NCBI GenBank assembly: GCA_963704405.1
Contig: OY969903.1
Location: 4,278,001-4,342,000 of the forward strand
Direction: 5' to 3'
Origin: MFD01213-c1 sp963704405
Lineage (GTDB): Bacteria > Planctomycetota > Phycisphaerae > Tepidisphaerales > Tepidisphaeraceae
DNA length: 64,000 nt
Shown here one piece after another: positions 56,330-64,000 of the stretch. The notes below the pieces were generated by a model that saw only the letters and a list, made by a program, of their open reading frames with translations, ran no database searches and was not told where the DNA came from. Each line of letters begins with the position of its first letter. The stretch's first letter is position 1. A program made the translations under genes and the position numbers.

Positions 56330-56467
56330 ATGGTAGCCACGTCGCGCCTTTCTCTGCTGGCAAATGAATACGACATCCAGATTCCAGCGTGGGCGTTTGT
56401 CGTAGCAATTGTTCTCGTCGTAATCGGCGCCGTTGCCATCTTCTTTTTAATCCGTAGTCGGCGGTAG
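56330..56467 (+). CDS. 45-residue membrane protein, first cassette gene
   Basis: A tiny gene below normal length cutoffs: MVATSRLSLLANEYDIQIP, then one strong helix (AWAFVVAIVLVVIGAVAIFF) and a basic end LIRSRR. It ends just before the attC, now split by the ISAs1 insertion, so it fills the first cassette. TTGACA at 56273-56278 upstream could be part of its promoter. No family was recognised. It resembles the single-helix cassette genes of the first array in size and form. Confidence 0.5.
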   Translation: MVATSRLSLLANEYDIQIPAWAFVVAIVLVVIGAVAIFFLIRSRR

Positions 56468-56485
56468 TGTCGCAGAACCAACCGC

Positions 56486-57711
56486 CAGGGCAACCGCATT
56501 CTCGGCGAAATGATTAGACTATGGCCTTTTGGCCTCGGGGAGCGAGGTCGGGAGGTCATGGATGGCCAATTCGATCGAAACGCACTTTGCGGCTTTGCCT
56601 GATCCGCGATGTAATCGCGGCAAACGCCATAAGCTTTCGGACATGATCATCATCGCCGTGACGGCGGTCATCTGTTGTGCTGACAGTTGGTCGGATGTCG
56701 TCGATTTTGGTCTGGCCAAGGGGCGGTGGTTCGAAACTTTTCTCGACTTGCCGCACGGGATTCCCAGCCAGGATACCTTTGAGCGCGTCTTCGCGCGCCT
56801 CGATCCAGACGCTTTTGAACGATGTTTCATGGATTGGGCCGCCGCCCTGGCCGGTTCATCGAAGGGGAAGCTGGTGGCAATCGACGGAAAGAGGATTCGC
56901 CGCAGCTTCCAGCATGCGTGGGATCATTCCACCGCCGCCCATTTGGTTAGCGCGTTTGTCGCGGAGAACGCGACGGTGCTGGGCCAACTGGCGGTGGATT
57001 GCAAGGAGAATGAAATTGTCGCCATTCCTCAACTGCTGGATCTGCTGGACATTGGCGGAGCGACCGTCACGATCGACGCGATGGGATGCCAGACGGAAAT
57101 CGCCGCGAAAATCGTGGAAAAGGGTGGGGATTACGTGCTGGCCGTAAAGGACAACCAGCCCACGCTGCACAAGTCGCTGCAACGGAATCTGGATGAGATG
57201 ATTCTTGAGAAGTTCGCCAGCGTTCATCATGGAGTTGAGACAACGGTCGATGGGGATCATGGCCGAATCGAAACGCGCCAAGTGTGGGTGACCGATCAAT
57301 TGGACGACTGGCTGGATGCCGATCAGCGGACGCGATGGATCGGATTAAAATCAGCGGCGGTGGTGCAATCCACACGCGATGTGCCGCTCAAGGGAGTGAG
57401 TACCGAGCGGCGTTACTTTATCTCCAGCCTCGGCGGCGTAGACGCGGCTCGGATGGCCCAGGCGATCCGGGGTCATTGGGCGGTGGAAAATAAACTGCAT
57501 TGGGTGCTGGACGTGGGTTTTGATGAGGACCAGAAGCGTAATCGCAAGGATCATTCCGCGGAAAACTTCAGCCGGGTGCGTCGGATCGCACTGAATCTGT
57601 TGCAGCGGGAGAAGACCAAAAAGCGTGGAATCAAAGGCAGACGCCTCAATGCCGCCTGGGATCACGATTATTTGCTCAAACTACTCGGAGGCTGAGAATG
57701 CGGTTGCCCTG
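56486..57711 (+). mobile_element. ISAs1-family insertion sequence
   Basis: A 1226-bp element with perfect 18-bp terminal inverted repeats (CAGGGCAACCGCATTCTC at 56486-56503 and its inverse at 57694-57711). It is flanked by an exact 10-bp target duplication AACCAACCGC (56476-56485 and 57712-57721). Intact ends, exact duplication and an intact transposase suggest a recent, possibly still mobile insertion. Confidence 0.93.
56562..57695 (+). CDS. ISAs1-family transposase
   Basis: A 377-residue DDE transposase from ATG 56562 after GGGAGGT; the frame is open 11 codons upstream. Diagnostic parts: FAALPDPRCNRGKRHKLSDM, AVTAVICCADSWSDVVDFGL, KLVAIDGKRIRRS (first Asp), VTIDAMGCQTEIAAKIVEKG (second), GDYVLAVKDNQPTLH, and GHWAVENKLHWVLDVGFDED (glutamate). 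All family motifs are intact. It fills the IS. Confidence 0.93.
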   Translation: MANSIETHFAALPDPRCNRGKRHKLSDMIIIAVTAVICCADSWSDVVDFGLAKGRWFETFLDLPHGIPSQDTFERVFARLDPDAFERCFMDWAAALAGSSKGKLVAIDGKRIRRSFQHAWDHSTAAHLVSAFVAENATVLGQLAVDCKENEIVAIPQLLDLLDIGGATVTIDAMGCQTEIAAKIVEKGGDYVLAVKDNQPTLHKSLQRNLDEMILEKFASVHHGVETTVDGDHGRIETRQVWVTDQLDDWLDADQRTRWIGLKSAAVVQSTRDVPLKGVSTERRYFISSLGGVDAARMAQAIRGHWAVENKLHWVLDVGFDEDQKRNRKDHSAENFSRVRRIALNLLQREKTKKRGIKGRRLNAAWDHDYLLKLLGG

Positions 57712-57821
57712 AACCAACCGCTGCTGTGGACGAGTCCGCGTCGCGTCCAAAGCTTGTCCTCGTTATAATATCCCCGGCGCGTTGCGTGACTCGCCACAGA
57801 GCGTTATCCGTTATACGGCAC

Positions 57822-58211
57822 ATGGAACCTCACGTCGTCAAACAAGGGTCTCAGATATTGCTCGGCGCTCCGGCCGTTCCGATGCCGACCGAACGCTCTG
57901 CCGCTCTCGGCCAGTTGGTGGCATCTGTGCCGGAAGTTCTTGAGGCGCACCTCCCGCAGTGCTACGCGGAGGGAAAGATGCCGAAGCCCGCTCAAGTCCT
58001 TTTTGTGGTCTTCGCGGCCGGCGTCTCACATTCGGCAATGGAGCGTATCGGCGCGGGGTTACTGAAGATCGTCCCGCCAAACGAATTCCTCGACATGTGG
58101 CCAATCACGCTCCGGAGCGATTTGCTCGAAACGGTGCGTGGATGCAACTGCCGAATCTACACCCGCCCGCCAAAGTCGCCGTGGTGGCGGTTCTACCGGC
58201 GTGCCGTATAA
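57822..58211 (+). CDS. hypothetical protein, second cassette gene
   Basis: A 129-residue protein starting at ATG 57822, five bases after the GTTATAC end of the attC. The TAA stop is inside the GTATAAC start of the next attC, so the gene exactly fills its cassette. It reads MEPHVVKQGSQILLGAPA, a helix APVPMPTERSAALGQLVASV, and AQVLFVVFAAGVSHSAMERI. No family was recognised; it seems soluble, with a basic, Trp-rich end (PPKSPWWRFYRRAV). Confidence 0.6.
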   Translation: MEPHVVKQGSQILLGAPAVPMPTERSAALGQLVASVPEVLEAHLPQCYAEGKMPKPAQVLFVVFAAGVSHSAMERIGAGLLKIVPPNEFLDMWPITLRSDLLETVRGCNCRIYTRPPKSPWWRFYRRAV

Positions 58212-58301
58212 CCAAACACTGCACTGGACCGGGGCCACGACGGCCCTTTTGAATCGAACGCTGGTCGTCGGCCCCGGCCAGTGAATGTTGGTCCGTTATC
58301 C
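58206..58301 (+). repeat. attC-like recombination site (integron 2)
   Basis: About 96 bp, GTATAACCAAACACTGCAC through to GTCCGTTATCC. The arms ACTGGACCGGGGCC and GGCCCCGGCCAGT pair almost fully, and ATAAC pairs with GTTAT. It supplies the stop of the gene before it. Confidence 0.8.
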
Positions 58302-58340
58302 CGCACCAAGCAACCGGAATGCGGACAGTTTGGAGCGTGA

Positions 58341-59270
58341 ATGGCCGAGGTCGAAAGCCAATCATCGTCGGCGACAGAGATCAACGTTGGCGGCCTATTG
58401 GACCAATTGAGGCCGGCAATCAAGAGTGCCACTCGCGCCTCGATTCGCGATGTAGGAATTTTCGGTTGTGCATTGCGCAGCACTCGCGAAGACCTTCGAG
58501 TTCGCAGCGTTCGTACATACAGAACCTGCGGCGGAGCACGGATTTTTCGTTACTTCCACGCTCCGAGGCGTATGCGAGGATCTCATTGTCTTAAGCTTTG
58601 TCCACAAGCTGGCTCCCGAAACGCGCAATGAAGCGGTTGGACTGCTAATGGCAAAGGCTGTTGCAGATGGCATCAGCGCTCAGAGCGTATTCTTCGAATC
58701 TGTTCGTCCGTGGCAGCCTGTCCTCAAGCCTCCAAAGGACGGCCAAACTGACACGGATGATAAGCTGAAAACGATCGCTGCAAGTCTCGGCTGGACCGGT
58801 CAAAAACCTTGGCCAAGTACTTGGTTTATGGCAAAGGCCTCAGGGTTGGCTCCAATTTACAGTTTCGTTTACGCGACGACGTCTAAGTGGGTCCACTTCA
58901 GCCCACACGTTTTATTGCGAATGGGCTGGGGTGGCTCAGCAGATGACGTGAGCGACGAAACGAAGTGGGATTTCACTACTCAAAATTTCGTCCAATACTA
59001 CGTCGACTTCAATAGAGTTTATGCCCTGATGCTGTTGCTCCGCGCGCTGCGCGGCCCAGCAGCAACCCTATTACCGTCGGACGTGTTGCCGACCGTTGAA
59101 GCGCTGGAGGGGCAGCTCGAACAGCCGCTGCGTTGGCCGGAAGATGTGACGTTTGAGGAAATGAATATCAAAGGGCCGGGAACCTTAGTGAGAATTCTCT
59201 TGCGCAGCGCACGAGAAGGGAACAGCGGAACCGACGTAGATCAAGCTGTTACCGCGAAGTGCCGGATAAC
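58341..59270 (+). CDS. DUF5677-like protein, third cassette gene (frameshift, no stop)
   Basis: Begins at ATG 58341 after GGAGCG, 40 bp past the attC, with MAEVESQSSSATEINVGGLL and ATRASIRDVGIFGCALRS. One base must be dropped near 58475 to continue into ALAKTFEFAAFVHTEPAAEH, STLRGVCEDLIVLSFVHKL, WFMAKASGLAPIYSFVYATT and KWVHFSPHVLLRMGWGG. The H-x-x-P and W-V-H-F-S parts with the helical pattern resemble DUF5677, a family of unknown role often near mobile elements. No stop occurs before the next attC: the frame runs through it (CRITTHCSGPGGHHGPC) into the following gene, giving a 450-residue fused reading frame. Confidence 0.55.
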
Positions 59271-59362
59271 CACGCACTGCAGCGGACCGGGCGGGCATCA
59301 CGGTCCTTGTGAATCTGAAGTGGTTGGTGCCCGCCCGGCCGCTGAACGTCGGTCCTTTATGT
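59264..59362 (+). repeat. attC-like recombination site (integron 2)
   Basis: About 99 bp, GGATAACCACGCACTGCAGC through to GGTCCTTTATG. The arms GCGGACCGGGCGGGC and GCCCGCCCGGCCGC pair. The ATG of the next gene is its terminal TTTATG. The start matches the site at 20036-20135 of the first array, and ACGGTCCTTGTG nearly matches the site at 19119-19217. Confidence 0.78.
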
Positions 59363-59820
59363 GGTCGGAACTTATTCCGTGTTGGGGCGTCCAACCTTTC
59401 ATGAAAAACATTTCTCCACTCTTGCTACTGATGGCCCTCGTCGCGTTGTGTCCCCTCGTGTCCCGAGGCGAACCTTCCGCAGCCACTCAGCCGGGGGTTG
59501 CCGTGCCGGCACGTGCCGACACAACAAACGACGCAGAATTTGTCAGGAGGATTGTCGAGGTGTTTACGGATTGCCAGAAAATCAAAGCTGGCATGACACG
59601 AGCAGAGCTTGTCAAGCTAGAGATGTTTGATGAGGACTGGGGACCGCTTTCCCCGGTGGATGACAAGTCATTCAGGGAACACGCGACATTTGAATACCGA
59701 AGCTGCTCGCTCATCAAAGTCGATGTCGATTTTAAAGCAACTGAGGCCACAGAGGCGCGACCGACCGACGTTATCGCCAAGGTTTCCATGCCATATATAG
59801 ATGCGAGACCCAGAAGATGA
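59359..59820 (+). CDS. exported protein, fourth cassette gene
   Basis: Starts at the ATG supplied by the attC end (59359), or 14 codons on at 59401 (MKNISPLLLLMALVALC), which gives a cleaner signal peptide. The mature part, VRRIVEVFTDCQKIKAGMTR and AELVKLEMFDEDWGPLSPVD, is soluble. The K-x-G-M-T-R-A-E-L pattern resembles that of SmpA/BamE-like small lipoproteins (GMTxxEV), but no lipobox cysteine is clear; this is a weak hint. It ends the array, and no further attC was seen. It is in frame with the gene before it. Confidence 0.5.
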   Translation: MWSELIPCWGVQPFMKNISPLLLLMALVALCPLVSRGEPSAATQPGVAVPARADTTNDAEFVRRIVEVFTDCQKIKAGMTRAELVKLEMFDEDWGPLSPVDDKSFREHATFEYRSCSLIKVDVDFKATEATEARPTDVIAKVSMPYIDARPRR

Positions 59821-59920
59821 CGATGCCGAAATAGAAAAGGGGTCGCTTCATCTCTCCACCCCACTCCTGACTTCTCCACGAGTACGGAGGAACGGATCAG
59901 AACCCTGTCGTAACATGCAG

Positions 59921-61007
59921 TTAAACCACGTGACGGCGGCGGGCATTCAGCCAAACCACGCCAAGGATTGTTACAAGGAAAAGCGGTGAAGGTTCCGGCA
60001 CGAGGGTATAGCCGATGACATCCATCGCGCGCAGGTCGTTGTTGGTAAATGATAGAAGTTCGCCATTGGCGGCGGATGGATCCATGATGCCCAGGCCCAG
60101 GTTGTCTTTCCAGTGACTCGCGCCTACGCCATCGCCAAAGTTAATGCCGTTTGAGAACGTGGCGATGGGCGTTATGCCACCGTCGATGGAAAAATACTTG
60201 ACCGTGTTGTCGGCCGTCCAATCGATGACCCCAACCCCCCCGCCGCTGCCTGTGCTACGGGAAGAAAAACGGAACAGATCGATCGGTGTGACAAACTTCA
60301 ACTGGTTGTCATTCAGGCCCGGCGAGTTGCCATTGCCGTCGAGCGTGTCCACACCGCTGAGAAAGCCGAGCATGTGACCAATCTCGTGGGCCGCGATTCC
60401 AACGAAATCAACCTGACCGGAATTGATGCCATTGGATCGATCGAAATCAAATGACTGCAGCGTGGTGAAATTGATGGTCGCATCGAGCAATGTCGGGTCG
60501 TACGGAAGCAACCCCAGCACTTTAGCGTTGGCGGAGGTCATGCGAATGGTGCTGTTATTTTCCGGCCCCGCCTGCCCCGGCCCGCCTTGGCCGGTGTCGA
60601 AATACGGCGTCGCGCTGACGATGCCACCGGGACTATTGGCGGTCCGGTTGATGAGCATCGAAAACGCCGGACCCGATTGAAGCTTGCTCGTGCTCGAGAA
60701 ATCATCAGCGCTTTGGGCATGATTCACGAGCGCCTGGCGCACGGCGTCGTAGGAAAACGAATCGAAGAACGCCCCCGTCCCGCCAAGCTGCCCCGGCGGC
60801 AGCGCGACGGCATTGATGCGGACATTGATCGTGATTGGATCACCCACCTTCGCCGACCACAACGCGGCGGCCTGTGCCATGCCGGTCATCATCTGAGCCG
60901 ACGCCGCGCCCTGATTCGTGATATTAAAAATCAATCCCCCTGACGCGCTGGCAACCGTAAAAAACAAGACGCCAATAGCACACGTTATGCGCAAAAGACC
61001 TCTGCAT
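59921..61007 (-). CDS. PEP-CTERM metalloprotease-like exported protein (single-base frameshift at start)
   Basis: The body has the zinc motif GIAAHEIGHMLGFLSGVD (HExxHxxGF), DPSAANGELLSFTNNDLRAM and a C-terminal sorting signal VPEPSPLFLVTILGVVW with a basic end, so it is exported and processed by an exosortase. The NF038122-like layout of secreted metalloproteases fits. ATG 61007 follows GGAGAGGACTC; dropping one T in a run of four near 60995 gives MQRSLRITCAIGVLFFTVA, a clean signal, and 361 residues. As given, the first frame ends early and the long frame starts without a good ribosome site. Confidence 0.8.
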
Positions 61008-61208
61008 CTGAGTCCTCTCCGGAAGACACTCGATCCCGCCAATGAACAACAATACAGGATGTCCAGTGAGGGCAAATCGAAATGAAAATTTGTGCGTGAT
61101 AGTGGATCAGGAAAACGCGAAATGAAGATGGACCCAGCATGAGCGACGGGCATTTACATCCGGGCAGAGCGAGGCAAATACGCCCTGATCAACTGCTCCA
61201 CCGCCGAC

Positions 61209-61431
61209 TCACCGCGGGTGCCGCATCATTGCGGCCTTGGGTTTAACGAAGGACTCCTGCGCCTTCCACAGTGCGGTATAGTGGCCGGCGAATATTTCGG
61301 CCACGGGTTTTTCAGCGCCGGCGCTGCGGGCGAGATCACGCCAATGGTCGGGGGATTTGCGCCTGTGGGAGGCGAGATGCGGTTTCGCGAAGCTCGAGGA
61401 TGCGCAGGACGACATGAAGCGCATCATTCAT
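61209..61431 (-). CDS. small hypothetical protein (single-base frameshift)
   Basis: ATG 61431 gives MNDALHVVLRILELRETASR, LPQAQIP; dropping one C in a run of five (61350-61354) continues with DHWRDLARSAGAEKPVAEI, FAGHYTALWKAQESFVKPKA. The total is 73 residues. The amphipathic helices and lack of other features give no function. It is 15 bp upstream of the GH28 stop on the same strand. Confidence 0.45.
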
Positions 61432-61446
61432 CGGTTTTTTTTGAAT

Positions 61447-63010
61447 TCAATTATCGGTAGCAGTGTCACTGGATTTGTCGGCGATTTTGTCTTTGGGGAG
61501 CGCCGGCAGCGTCAGCGTTTCAACGCGTTCCATCGTGAGACCCGTGGCGTTTTGGGTTTGCAGGATGGGGAGGGTGCGGGCGGAGATGCTGACGTCGCGC
61601 AGGGTGATGTCATGCACGTCGGTGATGTTCACCCCCTGGTCGGCTGTAATGTGAATGTTTTCGAGGGTGATGTCGGTTAATGCGAGCTCCGGCAGGCCGC
61701 TGAGTTCCAGGGCGCGTTTGGCGTTGTCGCAAGTCACGTTGCGGATTTGGAATTTGCGGAACGCGGGGGTCCGTTCGCTGAGAGGCTCGGGGATGGGCTT
61801 CTTCACCATGTAGCTCATATTGAACATGACGGCGGCGCCTTTGATGTCGGACATGCTGATGTTGTTGATCTGGACGTTTTCGACGACTCCGCCGCGGCCA
61901 CGGACGCTTTTGAAGCGGAGGCCGGCATCGGTGCCTTTGAAGATGCAGTCGTTTACGGTGATGTTGCGGACACCGCCGGACATTTCGCTGCCAATCACGA
62001 TCCCCCCATGGCCCCAGCCGACGGTGCAGTTGCTGATAGTGACGTTTTCGGTGGGCCGGCCAAGCCGGCGGCCCTCGGCGTCGCGGCCGGATTTGAGGCA
62101 GATGTCGTCATCACCGGCGTTGACCGTGCAATCGCTGATCGCAACGTTGCGGCAGGAATCGATGTCCAGCCCGTCGCCGTTCTGAGCGTAGAGATAGTTG
62201 AATGACGTGACGTTGTGGACTTTGATGTTGTCGCTGAGCAGCAGGTGAATGTTCCAGCACGGCGAGTTTCGGAATGTCGGACCATCGAGCACGACATCGC
62301 GGCAGTTGGACAACAGCAACAGGCTGGGACGCAGCAATTCGCGGAAGCGTTCAAAACCCGCGGTGTCGGTGGCGTCGCCGGCTTCGCGGAGCTTTTTGTA
62401 TTCTTCGTTGCCGGAGAGCGCGGCCTGGCTGGGCCACCAGGTTTTGCTTTTTTCGTCGACGACTCCGCCGCTCTTGACCAGATCGTCCCACTGCGCTGCG
62501 GTTAGTTTGGATTGCTTCACGGCGCGCCAGACTTCGCCTTGGCCGTCGAAGCTTCCGGGGCCGGTGATGGAAACGTTCTGCAGATTATCGCCGCTGATTG
62601 GGGAGGTGCATTGCACAGCGCGACGGCCTTCGAAGCCGGTGATCAGCAGCGGATAATCTTCAAACCGCCGACTGAAGAGAATGACCGCGCCGGCGTCGAC
62701 GTGGAAGTCGACGTTGCTCATTAACTGGATTGGGCCGGTCAGATAGGTTCCCGACGGAACCTCGACGTGACCGCCTTCAGCGGAAGCGGCGCAGGCCTGG
62801 ATCGCTTTGCGGAACGCCTGGGTGTTCAACGTTTTGCCGTCGGCGACGGCGCCGAAATCGATGACGCGGAAGACGGGGCGGGAGTCGGCTTTATCTGCGG
62901 TGGCGCCAGTCGCTGCGGGGGACTGGCCAAATGCGCCGGTATTAACGGCGCAGCGCGATGGCGCCGCCAATGAGGAGACTGGAAGCCAGACGCTGGAGCC
63001 GATATTTCAT
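61447..63010 (-). CDS. glycoside hydrolase family 28 (polygalacturonase-like), frameshift in signal peptide
   Basis: Cleaves pectin-type galacturonans. The right-handed beta-helix has the GH28 catalytic sites NGDGLDIDSCRNVAI (first Asp), NAGDDDICLKSGRD (Asp pair), and GWGHGGIVIGSEMSGGVRNI (the G-H-G/S histidine). GSFDGQGEVWR precedes them. ATG 63010 follows GAGGAGAC: the signal MKYRLQRLASSLLIGGAIA needs one base removed near 62950 to join AVNTGAFGQSPAATG, giving 520 residues. Export to the surface is predicted. It suits plant polysaccharide use together with rhamnulokinase, since rhamnose is part of pectin. Confidence 0.9.
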
Positions 63011-63369
63011 GGACTTGTCTCCTCAAAGGCAGAAACCGCCGCCGGACAAATGAGCCCGCCGATCTGTGCCGGTATCATCCCTTGCAGGGTACTATTGGCA
63101 ACCCAAAACGTTTGCACTATCCCGTCAAAGTTTATCAATCCATAAGGAGACATACGAAGTGCTCTCGTTGTCTTTCCGTCGGTTCAAATGAAACTTGCCA
63201 TTCTTGTACAAACCAGTTTCCCATTTCCCGGCATTTGATTTGCACCTTTTGGCCTGAGGGGCATCGGGCAGACCCTTATGAGGCATATATGCCTCAAATG
63301 CCGCGACGGGTTGTCCGTGGTGTGATGTCATCAAAAGCGACTGATTGAAAACCCATATAAGGAGAATCC
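63011..63369. other. 359-bp gap before the YtxH-like gene
   Basis: No gene is supported. It includes the GH28 leader and a TATAAGGAGAATCC-type leader with AGGAG just before the ATG at 63370. GGCATATATGCC-like symmetry occurs at 63283-63297. Confidence 0.4.
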
Positions 63370-64000
63370 ATGCGAAACCATCTGCTCGAAAACACATTGA
63401 CCCTGCTCGGCGGAGCCGGCCTGGGCGCGGCAATTATGTATTTATTTGACCCCGATCAAGGCCCCAGCCGCCGCGAAGACCTTTCAAGCACCGCGAGCGA
63501 CGCCCTTTCAAGCACTGGAGAAGCAGTTCATTCAACCCTGCATGGAGCCCGCAGCTCGGCCAAGTCATTGGCTGGCCGGATCAGCGAATATGCCCACGAT
63601 CTGGCGGACCATGTGGGACAGCATGCATCGGAAGTCTCTGGCCGCGCTTCCAGCCTGGCGTCGGATGCGATCTCGTCTGCCCGGCGGTCGGCTCAAAGCG
63701 CATCCAAATCCGCCCGCAGTTACGCCTCTGAGGCCGCCGATCGCGCCGGGATACGCAAAATGATCTGGTTGACCGTGCCAGTTCAGTCTGGTCGCGTGCC
63801 AAATCGTCGGGCGGCGTGGAAGAATCGCACCCCTATGCCACCGCCGGAGGCATCACCGCGGGCACGGTGGGCGTTCTCGCGGTGGGTGCGGGTCTGATGT
63901 ACTTCATGGATCCCCAGCGCGGCCGCGCACGCCGCGCCTCGGCGCGCGACAAGATTTTCAGCGTGACCCGCCGCACCGGCAAGCGCGCCCGCAGCCTTGG
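63370..64000 (+). CDS. YtxH-like membrane protein (single-base frameshift; cut by window end)
   Basis: Starts at ATG 63370 after AAGGAGAATCC. Begins with a short hydrophobic segment LLGGAGLGAAIMYLFDPDQG, typical of YtxH-like proteins, then a Ser/Ala-rich coiled coil. The frame breaks near 63748: one C is missing; restoring it reads ADRARDTQNDLVDRASSVWS and SHPYATAGGITAGTVGVLAV, then GAGLMYFMDPQRGRARRASA, a second copy of the same G-x-M-Y-x-x-D-P-x-x-G-R-x-R element. The end is lost at the window edge. Such proteins are stress-linked envelope proteins of unclear role. Confidence 0.7.

Larger units (their letters stand above)
56474..57816 (+). repeat. attC-like site split by an ISAs1 insertion
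   Basis: Without the IS and one copy of its 10-bp duplication, GAACCAACCGCTGCTGTGG joins up and runs to GCGTTATCCGTTATAC (end 57816). This matches the attC type at 19597 and 20418: CTGCTGTGGACG, CCGCGTCGCG, the AAAG-TTGTC middle, and CCACAG near the end. Confidence 0.65.
55708..59820. mobile_element. decayed sedentary integron 2
   Basis: A broken integrase gene (minus strand, start at 56159) followed on the plus strand by four tiny genes separated by attC-like sites at about 56470-57816 (split by an ISAs1 element), 58206-58301 and 59264-59362. Two of these share sequence with attC sites of the first array at 19-20.5 kb. The layout is seen directly; the interpretation rests on the integrase remnant plus repeats. 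Confidence 0.75.

Overview
The window looks like a chromosomal segment of a planctomycete, most likely of the class Phycisphaerae (inference). The clues are two giant exported proteins with the planctomycete N-terminal LE-x-R-x-x-F/L-S motif and C-terminal dockerin-like modules, a PEP-CTERM metalloprotease, a BamD/LptE pair (a didermic envelope), a cdaA-cdaR operon, a three-gene DUF4139 operon, and a G+C-rich composition. No rRNA or CRISPR array was seen. There is one tRNA, tRNA-Ile(GAU).

Layout. 0-3 kb: a DUF4258/DUF2283 pair, groES-groEL (frameshifted) and a stand-alone receiver protein. 3-18.4 kb: mostly housekeeping (proA, a Gfo/Idh oxidoreductase, an acetylornithine-type aminotransferase, a higBA toxin-antitoxin pair with a visible operator, trpF, rhaB, folP-cdaA-cdaR, a GNAT enzyme, ftsH). 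18.6-21.6 kb: a decayed integron. 21.6-29.1 kb: lptE-bamD, recO, yjfB-like, an alpha/beta hydrolase, an MFS exporter and trpB. 29.1-37.8 kb: two giant exported proteins. 38-39.5 kb: an IS4-family element inside long inverted repeats. 39.6-49.8 kb: a zinc-ribbon membrane protein, the DUF4139 operon, a Tat-exported Gfo/Idh oxidoreductase, tRNA-Ile, a double FKBP and pabB. 49.8-55.3 kb: a DUF433/DUF5615 pair hit by an IS630 element, type III glutamine synthetase and a PIN-TRAM protein. 55.7-59.8 kb: a second decayed integron, carrying an ISAs1-family insertion. 59.9-64 kb: a PEP-CTERM metalloprotease, a small protein, a GH28 pectinase and a YtxH-like protein cut by the window end.

The main discovery is the pair of relic sedentary integrons. 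Each has a broken integron-type tyrosine recombinase gene facing away from an array of tiny genes separated by roughly 100-bp imperfect palindromes that behave as attC sites. These repeats begin with ATAAC and usually end with GTTAT, and they often supply the stop codon of the gene before and the ATG of the gene after. Several cassette genes are very short membrane proteins or lipoproteins with no recognisable family. One attC type occurs in both arrays, which links them.

A strong caution: about fourteen otherwise intact genes, including groEL, cdaA and three exported proteins, are each broken by single-base indels, many in homopolymer runs. In every countable case, restoring one base gives a protein of normal family length. 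This points to residual sequencing or assembly indels rather than true decay. Those genes are annotated across the frameshift. The integrase genes, with an internal deletion and a nonsense codon, look genuinely dead.
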